A stretch of DNA of 56,000 nt, taken from the NCBI GenBank assembly GCA_016219175.1, contig JACRCD010000005.1, forward strand, positions 1 to 56,000, read 5' to 3'. This document shows positions 27,646 through 36,688 of the stretch, one piece after another. The notes under the pieces are model-generated. The model saw only the letters and a list, made by a program, of their open reading frames with translations. It searched no databases and was not told the DNA's origin. Origin of the DNA: Deltaproteobacteria bacterium (GTDB lineage Bacteria > Desulfobacterota > Desulfobulbia > Desulfobulbales > SURF-16). Both the position numbers and the translations under genes were made by a program. The stretch's first letter is position 1; each line of letters starts with the position of its first letter.

Positions 27646-30297
27646 CTACTTCGCCCCGGCCCCCAAACTCTTTGACGCCACCTCATAGACATCCCTGGAC
27701 AGTTCCTTGCCGGCCAGGATTCGCTCAAGCTCCCGGCGCATCAAGGTTTGCCGGGAGGCGTCAAAACGGCGCCAGCGGCTGAGGGGATTCAGCAGCCGGG
27801 CGGCGATCTGGTGATTGATCCGGTCAACCGCCAGCACCTGATCGGCAAGAAAACGATACCCCTCTCCACTCTTGTCATGGAAGCACAACTGATTACCGCC
27901 GCAAAAGGCCCCGATCAGCGCCCGCACCTTGTTGGGATTTTTCAGGGCAAAGGCCGGATGATTCAGCAGATCCTTGACCTGGACCAGGGTATCAGGCAGC
28001 GGCGCCGTGGCCTGCAGGGAAAACCACTTGTCAAGAACCAGGGTATCCTTCTGCCACTCACTGTAAAAAGAGACGAGAACGCTTTTCCGCTCGGGACAAT
28101 CCGCATTGTAAACAATACACTCCAGGGCCGCCAGGACATCGGTCATGTTGCCGCTCTGCTCAAACTGGCGCAGACCGATATCCATCATGGCGGGATCATC
28201 AAGCAGCATCAGATAGGCCAGGGCGGTATTCTTCAGACGCCTCTTCCCGGCGCTCCGCTGGTCGTAGCGGTACGGCTCCAGGCTGTTGTTTTCATGGTAT
28301 ATTTCAAGGAGAGAATCCTTCAGCAGAGCAGCCAGGGTGCGGCGCACAATAAGCCGGCTCTGATGAATCGCCTCAACGTCGATCACCTCAAGCTGCTCGC
28401 CCAGATATTTCTCCGAAGGCAGGGTCAGCAGTTCGGCGAGAAAGGCCGGCTCAACACTTCCGGCCTGGGACAGCAGGTCCCGGAACACGGACACATAACC
28501 GGGGTCGACCAGCGGTTCCTCCCCCTGCCGGTAATCCTTGACCAGCCGCAGCAGCAGACGGCTGGCCAATAACTGCCCCGCCTCCCAGCGGTTGAACGGG
28601 TCGGAGTCATGGGCCAGCAGGAAGCGCAATTCTTCTCCCGTGTAGTCGTAATGAAGCTTCACCGGGGCGCTGAAGCCGCGCAGCAGGGAGGGAACGGGTT
28701 TTTCCCTGACCTGCTCAAAAACGAAGGTCTGCCGCTTTTCCTTCACATCCAGCACCACGGAACGGCCCATGTCCCTGCCCTGGAGACAGAGCTCCATGTC
28801 CCGGCCTTGGCTATCAAGCAGCCCGACAGCCAGGGGAATGTGGAAGGGCTCCTTTTTTTCCTGGCCCGGGGTAGGGGGACAATCCTGGACAACCTCAAGC
28901 CGGCAGGTGGAGCTTTCGGGATCATACCCGCGGGTCACCCGCAGGCCGGGAGTGCCGGCCTGGCTGTACCAGTTACGGAACTGCCCCAGGTCAACCCCGC
29001 CGCCATCCTCCATGGCCCTGATAAAATCATCGCAGGTGACAGCCTGGCCGTCGTAGCGTGCAAAATAGAGATCCATGCCGCGGCGGAATCCCTCCCGCCC
29101 CAGCATGGTATGCATCATGCGGATCAGCTCCGCGCCCTTTTCGTACACGGTTACCGTGTAAAAGTTGTTGATTTCAATATAGGCATCGGGCCTGACCGGA
29201 TGCGCCATGGGGCCGCAGTCCTCCACGAACTGGAAGTTCCGGAGCGCCCTGACGTCATGGATCCGCTTCACCGCGGCGGAACCCATGTCAGCTGAAAACT
29301 GCTGGTCCCGGAACACGGTGAGGCCTTCCTTGAGGCTCAGCTGAAACCAGTCCCGGCAGGTGACCCGGTTGCCTGTCCAGTTATGGAAATATTCATGGGC
29401 CACCACCCCCTCGATGCCTGCGTAATCATCGTCGGTCGCGGTTTGCGGTTTGGCCAGGACATACTTGGAGTTGAAGACGTTCAACCCCTTGTTTTCCATG
29501 GCCCCCATGTTGAAATCATCCACCGCCACGATCATGAAGAGATCAAGATCATATTCCAGGCCATAGAACTTCTCATCCCAGGCCATGGCCTTCCGCAGCG
29601 AACGCATGGCATGGCCGCAGCGGTCGCTGTTATGTTTCTGCACATAGATATGCAGAGCAATCGTCCGGCCTGATCCGGTCACATGGGTATCGGCAATGCG
29701 GACCAAATCCCCGGCCACCAGGGCAAAGAGATAGCACGGCTTGGGAAAGGGGTCCCGCCAGGTGGCGTAGTGCCGCCCCTCCCCCTTCTCCCCTGCCGCC
29801 ATGAGATTGCCGTTGGCAAGCAGCACCGGGACTGAGCGTTCAGCCTCAATGGTGGTGGTGAAACGGCTCATCACATCAGGCCGGTCAGGAAAATAGGTGA
29901 TCTTTCTGAAGCCCTGGGCCTCGCACTGGGTGCAGTAATTGCCCCCCGACCGGTAGAGTCCCTCAAGGGCGGTATTCTTGTCCGGATGAATCCGGGTGGT
30001 GATTTCCAGCTGAAAAGTTTCAGGAACCCGGTGGATGGTCAGCGATTTTTGGTCCGACTCATACTCAGCCGGGTCAAGTATTCCGCCGTCCAGCAGCACC
30101 GACAGCAGCTCAAGCTCCTCGCCGTCAAGCACCAGAGGCAGACCTGCCGCGCTTGCGCCGTTGCGGCGGCAGGCAAGGCGGGAAATGACCACCGTCTCTT
30201 TTTCGCCCAGAGAAAAATGGAGTTCAACCGTATCAATCAGATATGGCGGGGGGAGGTAATCCTTGCGATAGATCAATTGATGCGTATCAGCGCTCAT
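27646..30297 (-). CDS. pepN: Aminopeptidase N (M1 family)
   Basis: An 883-residue metallo-aminopeptidase close in length to E. coli PepN (870). It has the exopeptidase motif GAMEN (265-269), the zinc motif HEYFH (301-305) and the third ligand Glu324 (LKEGLTVFRDQQFS). It removes N-terminal residues from peptides in the cytoplasm. Its ATG overlaps the stop of the upstream transglycosylase gene by 4 bp, an odd pairing that suggests co-transcription. Confidence 0.97.
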   Translation of the reverse strand: MSADTHQLIYRKDYLPPPYLIDTVELHFSLGEKETVVISRLACRRNGASAAGLPLVLDGEELELLSVLLDGGILDPAEYESDQKSLTIHRVPETFQLEITTRIHPDKNTALEGLYRSGGNYCTQCEAQGFRKITYFPDRPDVMSRFTTTIEAERSVPVLLANGNLMAAGEKGEGRHYATWRDPFPKPCYLFALVAGDLVRIADTHVTGSGRTIALHIYVQKHNSDRCGHAMRSLRKAMAWDEKFYGLEYDLDLFMIVAVDDFNMGAMENKGLNVFNSKYVLAKPQTATDDDYAGIEGVVAHEYFHNWTGNRVTCRDWFQLSLKEGLTVFRDQQFSADMGSAAVKRIHDVRALRNFQFVEDCGPMAHPVRPDAYIEINNFYTVTVYEKGAELIRMMHTMLGREGFRRGMDLYFARYDGQAVTCDDFIRAMEDGGGVDLGQFRNWYSQAGTPGLRVTRGYDPESSTCRLEVVQDCPPTPGQEKKEPFHIPLAVGLLDSQGRDMELCLQGRDMGRSVVLDVKEKRQTFVFEQVREKPVPSLLRGFSAPVKLHYDYTGEELRFLLAHDSDPFNRWEAGQLLASRLLLRLVKDYRQGEEPLVDPGYVSVFRDLLSQAGSVEPAFLAELLTLPSEKYLGEQLEVIDVEAIHQSRLIVRRTLAALLKDSLLEIYHENNSLEPYRYDQRSAGKRRLKNTALAYLMLLDDPAMMDIGLRQFEQSGNMTDVLAALECIVYNADCPERKSVLVSFYSEWQKDTLVLDKWFSLQATAPLPDTLVQVKDLLNHPAFALKNPNKVRALIGAFCGGNQLCFHDKSGEGYRFLADQVLAVDRINHQIAARLLNPLSRWRRFDASRQTLMRRELERILAGKELSRDVYEVASKSLGAGAK

Positions 30298-32579
30298 CGT
30301 TGTTCAATTTCCTTGACCACGGGGATAATCAACTGCTCACCCAGTTTCAGATTATTAAAATCGTGGGCGGTATTAAATTTGCGAATGAGCCAGAAAGGCA
30401 GCTCAAACTCGTCCTGGCAGAGGCGCCAGATGTTATCATCCTGCTTGATCCGATACAGCCGGGCCCCTTCAATCCTATAGACTGCAAAAAAGTCCTCTTC
30501 AATCTCCTTATGGAACTCGTAACGGGTTTCTTCAAAGTCCTCCCTGCTGACCTTGGCAAATTCGATTTTCACGCGCTGGCCGAGATTAATGGCCTGACCG
30601 GAACGGAAACCGTTCAAACGGCGGATGCTGCCGCTGGGTGTCTTCAGCCATTCAGCATAGTGGCCCAGCGTTTCTCCCACTTCCACCCGGATAAAGCCCA
30701 CGGCGCGGCCTTTTTCGGTGCGGACATCTTCAATCAGCAGATTGCCGGTTACCACCTCCGGATTAAATTCCTGCTCTTTCAGCGCGGCATTGGGCAACTC
30801 TTCCACAGTCGAGGCCTGTTCAACCCGGACGTTTTCCTCTTTTGCCCCCTTTTCTTCCAAATCCGCGGCCTCTTCCGCCCCCGGCGTCTCAGTCCCAGCG
30901 GCAGCCGTGGCCGCGGGCTCCTCCTCATTCTCCCGGCTGCCTCCATCCTTGGCCGCAAGTCCGGCATCAACAGCCGTCTCGGACGCAACCTGGGCCACCA
31001 CGGTTTTTTCTTTCTTTTTCCCCTGGGCGGTAAGCGGTTTCTTGAAATCGGCTACTTTTGCAGGCAGGGCCTCGGCCGTTAGAATTTCAGGAACAGCAGG
31101 TTCTTTTTTGGGTGAAGAAACAACTTTTTTGACCGCCCCCGCTGTTATGGTGACAATCTCTCTGGTTTCCTTTTTCCCGCCGCTTTCTTTTAGCGGGGCA
31201 ACATTTTCCGTACCAGCCGCATCAGCCTTGGCCAGCGGAATTATCTTTTCCTCCACGGCCGGCAGACGCAGATTCTGGCCGGCATAAACCTTGGCCTTCC
31301 CGTCAAGCCCGTTGGCGGCAAGCAGATCCACCAATTTTATGCCGTGCTTTTTAGCAATGGCGCCGGCGGAATCACCTTTCCGCACCTGGTAAAAATGGCT
31401 GCGCTGCTGCTTGTCGGCAAAGATTTTATCCGGCAGGACAGGCGCTGTCTTTGCCATCTCCCCGTTTTTGCCGGGCAACCGCAGCTTGTACCCCTTGGGC
31501 ACATGCTTGCGGCCTTCAAAAACAGGAGGCCTGAGGGCCGGGTTAAGCTCGCCCAGGGTGGCCAGATCAACCTGGAAATGACGGGATAACTCTTTAACAG
31601 GCGCGTACTTGGGCAAGTCCACCTCAATAAAGGAAACAGGATCATTCAGGGCGATGTCGCCGAAATAGCTCCGGTAATTCTTGGCAACCTCCCGGGCCGC
31701 AATGAATTCCGAATAAAAATTCCGTGAAGCAAAGCCGAAATTCTGGCCACCATAATTTTTTAAAATATTCTCATAGCTCCCCAGCTGATTTTTGGCGCGC
31801 ATCACCCCGCTCGGGCCATGATTATAGGCGGTGAGCGCCAAGGGCCAGCTCCCGAGTCTCTGATAGTTTTCCTTTAAAAACCGGGCGGCGGCATGGGTGG
31901 CCCGGATCGGATCACGCCTCTCATCCAGGGCATAATCTATGTTCATGTAACGTTTGCCGGTGGCCTGGGTGAATTGCCAGATGCCTGCCGCGCCGAATTT
32001 GGAGTAGGCCTTGTAATTATAGGATGATTCCACATGGGGCAGATAGGCCAGATCCTCCGGCAGGTCATATTTTTTAAATATTTTCTTGATCTCGCCGAGA
32101 TACGAGCCGGAACGGACCAACCCCTCTTTAAAGCGGTCCTTCAGGCACAGCTGAAAACGGACACCTTCCGCCGCCCCGGCAAGACGGGCGGAAGAGGGAG
32201 AGAGGCCCAACAGGGCCAGCACCCTTTTTTCTTCATCGGTTTGCGGAGGCTGTCCGGAGGCCAGGGAACGCAAAATCCTGGCGTATTTTTCCTTGACCCG
32301 GTCGGCCCGCTCCCGGTTGATCTCCCTTGAGCCGTTCCGGTCTTCCGGCGCCAGGTCAATCACCTCATAGATAATGGACAGATCACGGTTGTCATGGATC
32401 AAGCCCTTGGTCGTGGGATATTTCGCGTAGACGGTCTTCCAGAATTCGACATTGGCCTTCATGGCATCGCAGACCGGAAAATGATCGGAGCCGGCCGTGG
32501 CCAAGGCATTCATGGCCTGGCAGCACAGAATAAGCGTCACCGCGAAGGCCACTAAAAGGCTAAACCTGTATTTCATCAT
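30294..32579 (-). CDS. Membrane-bound lytic transglycosylase, MltD-like, with LysM domains
   Basis: A 761-residue exported protein. A signal peptide (about 1-28) precedes an SLT domain (about 160-320) with catalytic Glu184 (LPHVESSYNYKAYS) and AAGIWQFTQATGKRY. One LysM-like repeat lies at about 345-385 and a clear one at about 405-450 (YQVRKGDSAGAIAKKHGIKL). A long Ala/Glu/Pro/Lys-rich linker covers about 460-620, followed by a further C-terminal LysM-like region (IKQDDNIWRLCQDEFELPFW). It cleaves peptidoglycan glycan strands in the periplasm. It is longer than E. coli MltD (452) because of the linker and C-terminal part. Confidence 0.9.
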   Translation of the reverse strand: MMKYRFSLLVAFAVTLILCCQAMNALATAGSDHFPVCDAMKANVEFWKTVYAKYPTTKGLIHDNRDLSIIYEVIDLAPEDRNGSREINRERADRVKEKYARILRSLASGQPPQTDEEKRVLALLGLSPSSARLAGAAEGVRFQLCLKDRFKEGLVRSGSYLGEIKKIFKKYDLPEDLAYLPHVESSYNYKAYSKFGAAGIWQFTQATGKRYMNIDYALDERRDPIRATHAAARFLKENYQRLGSWPLALTAYNHGPSGVMRAKNQLGSYENILKNYGGQNFGFASRNFYSEFIAAREVAKNYRSYFGDIALNDPVSFIEVDLPKYAPVKELSRHFQVDLATLGELNPALRPPVFEGRKHVPKGYKLRLPGKNGEMAKTAPVLPDKIFADKQQRSHFYQVRKGDSAGAIAKKHGIKLVDLLAANGLDGKAKVYAGQNLRLPAVEEKIIPLAKADAAGTENVAPLKESGGKKETREIVTITAGAVKKVVSSPKKEPAVPEILTAEALPAKVADFKKPLTAQGKKKEKTVVAQVASETAVDAGLAAKDGGSRENEEEPAATAAAGTETPGAEEAADLEEKGAKEENVRVEQASTVEELPNAALKEQEFNPEVVTGNLLIEDVRTEKGRAVGFIRVEVGETLGHYAEWLKTPSGSIRRLNGFRSGQAINLGQRVKIEFAKVSREDFEETRYEFHKEIEEDFFAVYRIEGARLYRIKQDDNIWRLCQDEFELPFWLIRKFNTAHDFNNLKLGEQLIIPVVKEIEQR

Positions 32580-32737
32580 GCGTAATTATCGTATCCTTAA
32601 ACCGAAAAAAAAATCACTTTCCCGATTCACTGAAGCTGTTAATAGCGAAGGGCTGTCATGCCTGGAATCGCGGCTACCCGGAATTTCTGTTCTATCATAA
32701 TCCGGCGGTCTCGTCAAAAACCGTTGGCGCCATCCCG

Positions 32738-33238
32738 CTATGGCATCAGATAAAAGCCGAGGGTCTTTTCGTAAAGCTGTTGATCACTGGCGGAGAATTC
32801 CGCGCCGATATATCCCTGCTCACCAACATGGCGCACAATAATTTTCCGCTGCAGGCGGGACTTTTTGCGGTCATCCAGGGTAAAATCGATCAGCAGTTCA
32901 TCGCCAACCTCTAACCGCACCTGTGTTTCATGGCGGAACCCGAGTCCGCCCATGGAAAGATTGACAATTTTGCAGTTCGGCCTTTTTCTTTCGAGGGCCT
33001 CACTGTTTTCCACCAGGGAAATTTTACAGAAATAGCCGGCGAGATCCGTCTGCTTCCGGTACCTTTTCCTGAAATTCAGATCAACATTGAAAGTTTGCGT
33101 GCATACGCATTTGACCTGCAAGGAATGTTTTTTGTTCTTGAATTTTTCCACGGAGACATGCTTCATGCTGCCGCAATGCGGACAGCTGAGAAGCGCCATA
33201 TTCTCCTGATTGACAAAGATTTCCGCCTTTCCCGCCAT
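32738..33238 (-). CDS. PilZ-domain protein with N-terminal cysteine pair
   Basis: A 166-residue protein with a C-terminal PilZ domain: the c-di-GMP-binding RxxxR element (RKRYRKQTDL) and the downstream NLSMGGLGF. The N-terminus holds CPHCGS and a later CVC, possibly a small zinc ribbon. The ATG at 33238 follows GGGGAG eight bases upstream, so the in-frame TTG at 33262 is rejected. It is monocistronic. It probably acts as a cytoplasmic c-di-GMP effector; the target is not evident. Confidence 0.88.
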   Translation of the reverse strand: MAGKAEIFVNQENMALLSCPHCGSMKHVSVEKFKNKKHSLQVKCVCTQTFNVDLNFRKRYRKQTDLAGYFCKISLVENSEALERKRPNCKIVNLSMGGLGFRHETQVRLEVGDELLIDFTLDDRKKSRLQRKIIVRHVGEQGYIGAEFSASDQQLYEKTLGFYLMP

Positions 33239-33502
33239 GCCAACAGCTCCCCGGATGCTCAACCCGTAAATCTTTCCGTTTCAGGCCCCCGTATTTTTCA
33301 ACCGCCTGACATTATGCGACACAATATTGTCATGCTGTTGATATGTAAACTGTTTTCATGATATGGTACGTGAAAAATTTGCAACTGCTCTTTACAAGGA
33401 TATAAGGATACAGGCCGTGGTCGCATCGTTCCCTTAGGCCTATTGCCTCATGCCTCCGCAACTTAACCCTTGTCTCTTGCCCGATAAAACCATAAGGAAA
33501 CC

Positions 33503-33994
33503 ATGCCCGCCTACTCGCCGATTATCGCCACCCTGGGCTATGTGCTCTCTCCCGACCGGACCCGCACCCTGCTTGTCCATCGCAACGCCCGGCAGGACGA
33601 CCAGCACCTGGGCAAATTCAACGGCCTGGGCGGGAAGATGCATGCCGATGAAGACGTGGCCGGCTGCATGCGGCGGGAAATCCGGGAAGAGGCCGGCATG
33701 GAATGCACGGCAATGACCCTGCGAGGCACCATCAACTGGACGAACTTCGGCAAGGCGGGAGAGGACTGGCTGGGATTTATCTTTCTGATCAGCAGCTTTC
33801 GGGGCGCCCCTTTTGCCGAAAACAGCGAGGGGACGCTTGCCTGGCACCCCATCGAGACGCTGCACACCCTGCCCATGTGGCCGGGTGACCGCTATTTCCT
33901 GCCCCTGGTCTTTGACAACGAGCCCGGCGTCTTCCACGGCTTTATGCCCTACCGGAACGGCAACCCCCTCTCCTGGCATTTTGAGAGGTTTTAA
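33503..33994 (+). CDS. Nudix hydrolase, MutT-like
   Basis: A 163-residue hydrolase with a complete Nudix box, GKMHADE-x7-REIREEAGM (GX5EX7REUXEEXGU). The ATG follows AAGGA. The arrangement, with NGLGGK before the box and a C-terminal extension (HGFMPYRNGNPLSWHFERF), fits 8-oxo-dGTP or related nucleotide diphosphatases that sanitise the nucleotide pool. Substrate is inferred from family only. Confidence 0.9.
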   Translation: MPAYSPIIATLGYVLSPDRTRTLLVHRNARQDDQHLGKFNGLGGKMHADEDVAGCMRREIREEAGMECTAMTLRGTINWTNFGKAGEDWLGFIFLISSFRGAPFAENSEGTLAWHPIETLHTLPMWPGDRYFLPLVFDNEPGVFHGFMPYRNGNPLSWHFERF

Positions 33995-34114
33995 GAGCCC
34001 CCCACAAAAGGAGCAAAAACATTCAAGTTCATAATCAGCGAGTCGATAAGAGGAAACATAAGATAGGATATCGAGCCTTTTTCGTCTTCACCTCTCTCAA
34101 CCAGGACTTGACAA

Positions 34115-36301
34115 ATGGACAATCATTCTTCCGCCCTTCTTCCGGTGGGCAACACGACCTCGCTGTATCAATCGGCATTGCCGACCTCCCCCGCGCTCCG
34201 GGCCACGGCAACCACCGGCACGGTTGAACAAAAAACCGCCGACACCGTGACCATCAGCGAGGCGGCCCGCCTCATGGCGGCCGGCTCGGAAAATCTCTCC
34301 CGCCAGGATGCCGCGAATTTTTTCCAGGCCGCCCAACATCTTGAATCATCCTCCCTGCCGCTCCTGGTGTCGCTTCTCACGGAACAGGACGGTGAATCAA
34401 GAACCGCTTTCCTGAATTTTCTGCAGGGCAATGGGGATGATATTGAACAAATTGTGACCATCTATCAGGACTTAAGCGGCGAGGAGCGCCAGACATTTCT
34501 GGAAACGGTCAACCGTTCGGGCAGAAACCTCGCTGTCTTCATAAAAACCTTCAGCGGGTTGTCCCCTGAGTCCAGGCAAACTTTCCTGGCCATTGCCGAT
34601 CGCCTTGACGATAAACAACTGGCAACTTTTCTGCAAACCGCCGGGGCTGCCGGCCCAAACGTCAATCTCTTTCTGGAAACGGCCGGGGAATTCCACGATA
34701 ACAAGCTGGTGAATTTCATCCAGGCCGCGGCCAACAATACCGGGGAATTGAATTTCCTGGTCCAGCGCGTCAAGGACACGGAAGAGGAAGAGCTGTCATC
34801 CTTTCTGCTGGCCGCTTCCAAGTCGGGCAAGAGCATCAGGCAACTTGACCAGCTGCTCTCCCAGCTGCCTGACCGGCAGCGTTTGCAGCTCTTTGCTTTT
34901 GGTGCAACACTCGACGGCAGTCAGTTTGAGAATCTCTTAGCAGCCGCCACCCTGGCGGATTCCCGGGTCGCGCAACTGTTTACCCTTGCCGGCCGTTTTA
35001 CTGGTGCTGCCGGTACTGCTTTTTTAGCGGCCACGGCGCAAGCGGGCTCGGAGATCGGACGCTTGCTCGATTTGAGCCAATCCCTGGTGAATGACCCGCT
35101 CCTGGCCGGAAAAGTGTTTCAAGCCGCGGCCAAGTCCGGCAGCGAGCTGGGAACCTTTCTGAATATGCTGGGCCGGGAGGACAAATCCGGCACCAAGGCT
35201 GTGTTAAAACTGAGCGTGAAGCTTGGTGAAGCGGACTGGCGCAATTTTCTGGCCGCGGCCCGGCAACCGGGCGCCCAGCTCGGGCAACTGGTAAGTATCG
35301 CCTCCGCGCTGGAGGGCACGGCGCGCAGCCATTTTCTTTTCGGGGCCATCCAGGCCGGCGGCCGCCAGTCCGACTATCTGGCCTTAAGCTCCACCCTTGC
35401 AGACCAGGGACGCGATGATTTTTTCTACCTGATGGCCAACGCAACGGCCGATGAGGTTGACGGGCTGCTGGAGCAAATCGACGGGGAAGTGTCGCGCGGC
35501 AATCCCGGCTTCCCGACCCTCCTGCGCCAAGGCGGTTTGTTTGCTGAAGGCGTGCAGCTTGAAGAGGAATATGTTCATCTGGAAAATTTCCTGACTGACC
35601 CCGAGTTCGAAGATCTGGTCCAGGCCGCAGGCCATGCCGCTGAGGAGGAAAGCGTAACCCGGCTGCTTGAGCAGGCGGGTACGGCTGAGAACCGGGCCGG
35701 CTTCCTGGAGCTGGCGGCCAAGGCCGGTGACGGACTGACCGATTTTCTTGATTTGCGGGATCGCCTTGACCAGCTCAGCTACCAGGATGCCATGCAACTC
35801 GGCCGCAAATTGGGCGAAAAACAGTTCGGGCAGTTTCTCGCGGGACTCGCCCGGGCCGAGGAAAAGAGTGACGCTTTTATCCGCCAGACCGCCCGTCTGC
35901 CAAAAGCCAATCAGGATGATTTCCTGCAGGCGGCCGCAACCGCTGCCAACTTTCCCGGCCAGGTTTTGAAAGAGTTCATTGATCTCACCGGTCAGTTCAA
36001 CACCTCTGATCGCGGCAAGTTTTTAACGGTCGCCAGTGAGGCGGGGGGTGAGCTGCCCCGCTTCCTGAAGGCGACCTCCCTGGTCCTGGAGGAACAGAAA
36101 AACCGCTTTCTCAAGGCAGCCCAGGAGCATGGTTACGCCCTCTCCCGGCTGCTTAAGGAAGACAATCCGGGTCATTTCAAGCTTAGCGGCACCGATCCGA
36201 ACGCCATTCCGGCCTTGTTGACCCCGCCCCTCTCCCCCGGCGTCAATCTCCATGATTTTCTTAACTATTATCTGACGATACGGCGGTATGACGGGTCGTG
36301 A
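34115..36301 (+). CDS. Large alpha-helical repeat (solenoid-like) protein of unknown function
   Basis: A 728-residue protein I do not recognise. It has no signal peptide or membrane helix. Residues from about 60 to 680 consist of some twenty degenerate helical units of about 29 residues (two helices of 14-15), with a motif like L..E.R..FL.AA..AG.QL..FL.L. Phenylalanine-Leu pairs recur at 99, 128, 157, 186 and again at 172, 201, 230, 260. The unit is repeated in protein but not in DNA, so the copies are old. The N-terminal TADTVTISEAARLMAAG resembles the leader of FlgM-type and other flagella-linked proteins, so a motility link is possible. The gene stands alone, with an AGGA Shine-Dalgarno at proper spacing. 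Confidence 0.85.
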   Translation: MDNHSSALLPVGNTTSLYQSALPTSPALRATATTGTVEQKTADTVTISEAARLMAAGSENLSRQDAANFFQAAQHLESSSLPLLVSLLTEQDGESRTAFLNFLQGNGDDIEQIVTIYQDLSGEERQTFLETVNRSGRNLAVFIKTFSGLSPESRQTFLAIADRLDDKQLATFLQTAGAAGPNVNLFLETAGEFHDNKLVNFIQAAANNTGELNFLVQRVKDTEEEELSSFLLAASKSGKSIRQLDQLLSQLPDRQRLQLFAFGATLDGSQFENLLAAATLADSRVAQLFTLAGRFTGAAGTAFLAATAQAGSEIGRLLDLSQSLVNDPLLAGKVFQAAAKSGSELGTFLNMLGREDKSGTKAVLKLSVKLGEADWRNFLAAARQPGAQLGQLVSIASALEGTARSHFLFGAIQAGGRQSDYLALSSTLADQGRDDFFYLMANATADEVDGLLEQIDGEVSRGNPGFPTLLRQGGLFAEGVQLEEEYVHLENFLTDPEFEDLVQAAGHAAEEESVTRLLEQAGTAENRAGFLELAAKAGDGLTDFLDLRDRLDQLSYQDAMQLGRKLGEKQFGQFLAGLARAEEKSDAFIRQTARLPKANQDDFLQAAATAANFPGQVLKEFIDLTGQFNTSDRGKFLTVASEAGGELPRFLKATSLVLEEQKNRFLKAAQEHGYALSRLLKEDNPGHFKLSGTDPNAIPALLTPPLSPGVNLHDFLNYYLTIRRYDGS

Positions 36302-36688
36302 TTCACGCCTTGCAGGGGGATAGAATCATTGACCGTACCTTCATTCTGACCATGCTATCCGGGATGTAATTATCCAGCCGTCCGCCTCTCTCCCCCCCTT
36401 CCTTCTCCGGCAGCAAAAAACGGCAATAAAATTGCTTGTTTCCTGCTTTCATTCCGTTTAGGCTTAAAGAAGATGGCGTCGTAAAAAATTCGATCTACTG
36501 CGTTGTAGCGCATTTTTGTTCGTTCGGCATACTGTATGTATAGTCTCACTCTCAAAAATACACTACGCCTTGCATATCGAATTTTATTACTTAGCCATCT
36601 GGCAGCTTCGAGGTGACTTTTTACGAGATCATCAAAGAAAGAATAAGGATGCCCCACGAACCACGAGCCAAATCAGCCCCCTGTTTCC
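36302..36688. other. Intergenic region with full R1 repeat
   Basis: There is no gene in this 387-bp stretch. It holds R1 copy B (36471-36634). A promoter for the acyl-CoA ligase gene should lie within or after the repeat, in the short gap before 36689. Confidence 0.6.
36471..36634. repeat. Palindromic repeat family R1, copy B (complete)
   Basis: A complete copy of about 164 bp, beginning GATGGCGTCGTAAAAAATTC and ending TTTTTACGAGATCATCA. The inverted arms AATTCGATCTACTGCGTTG and its diverged counterpart ending ATATCGAATT can fold into one long hairpin. The right end differs from copies A, C and D (CTGGCAGCTTCGAGGTGAC) but matches the partial copy at 23672-23712, so at least two right-end variants exist. 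Confidence 0.85.
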
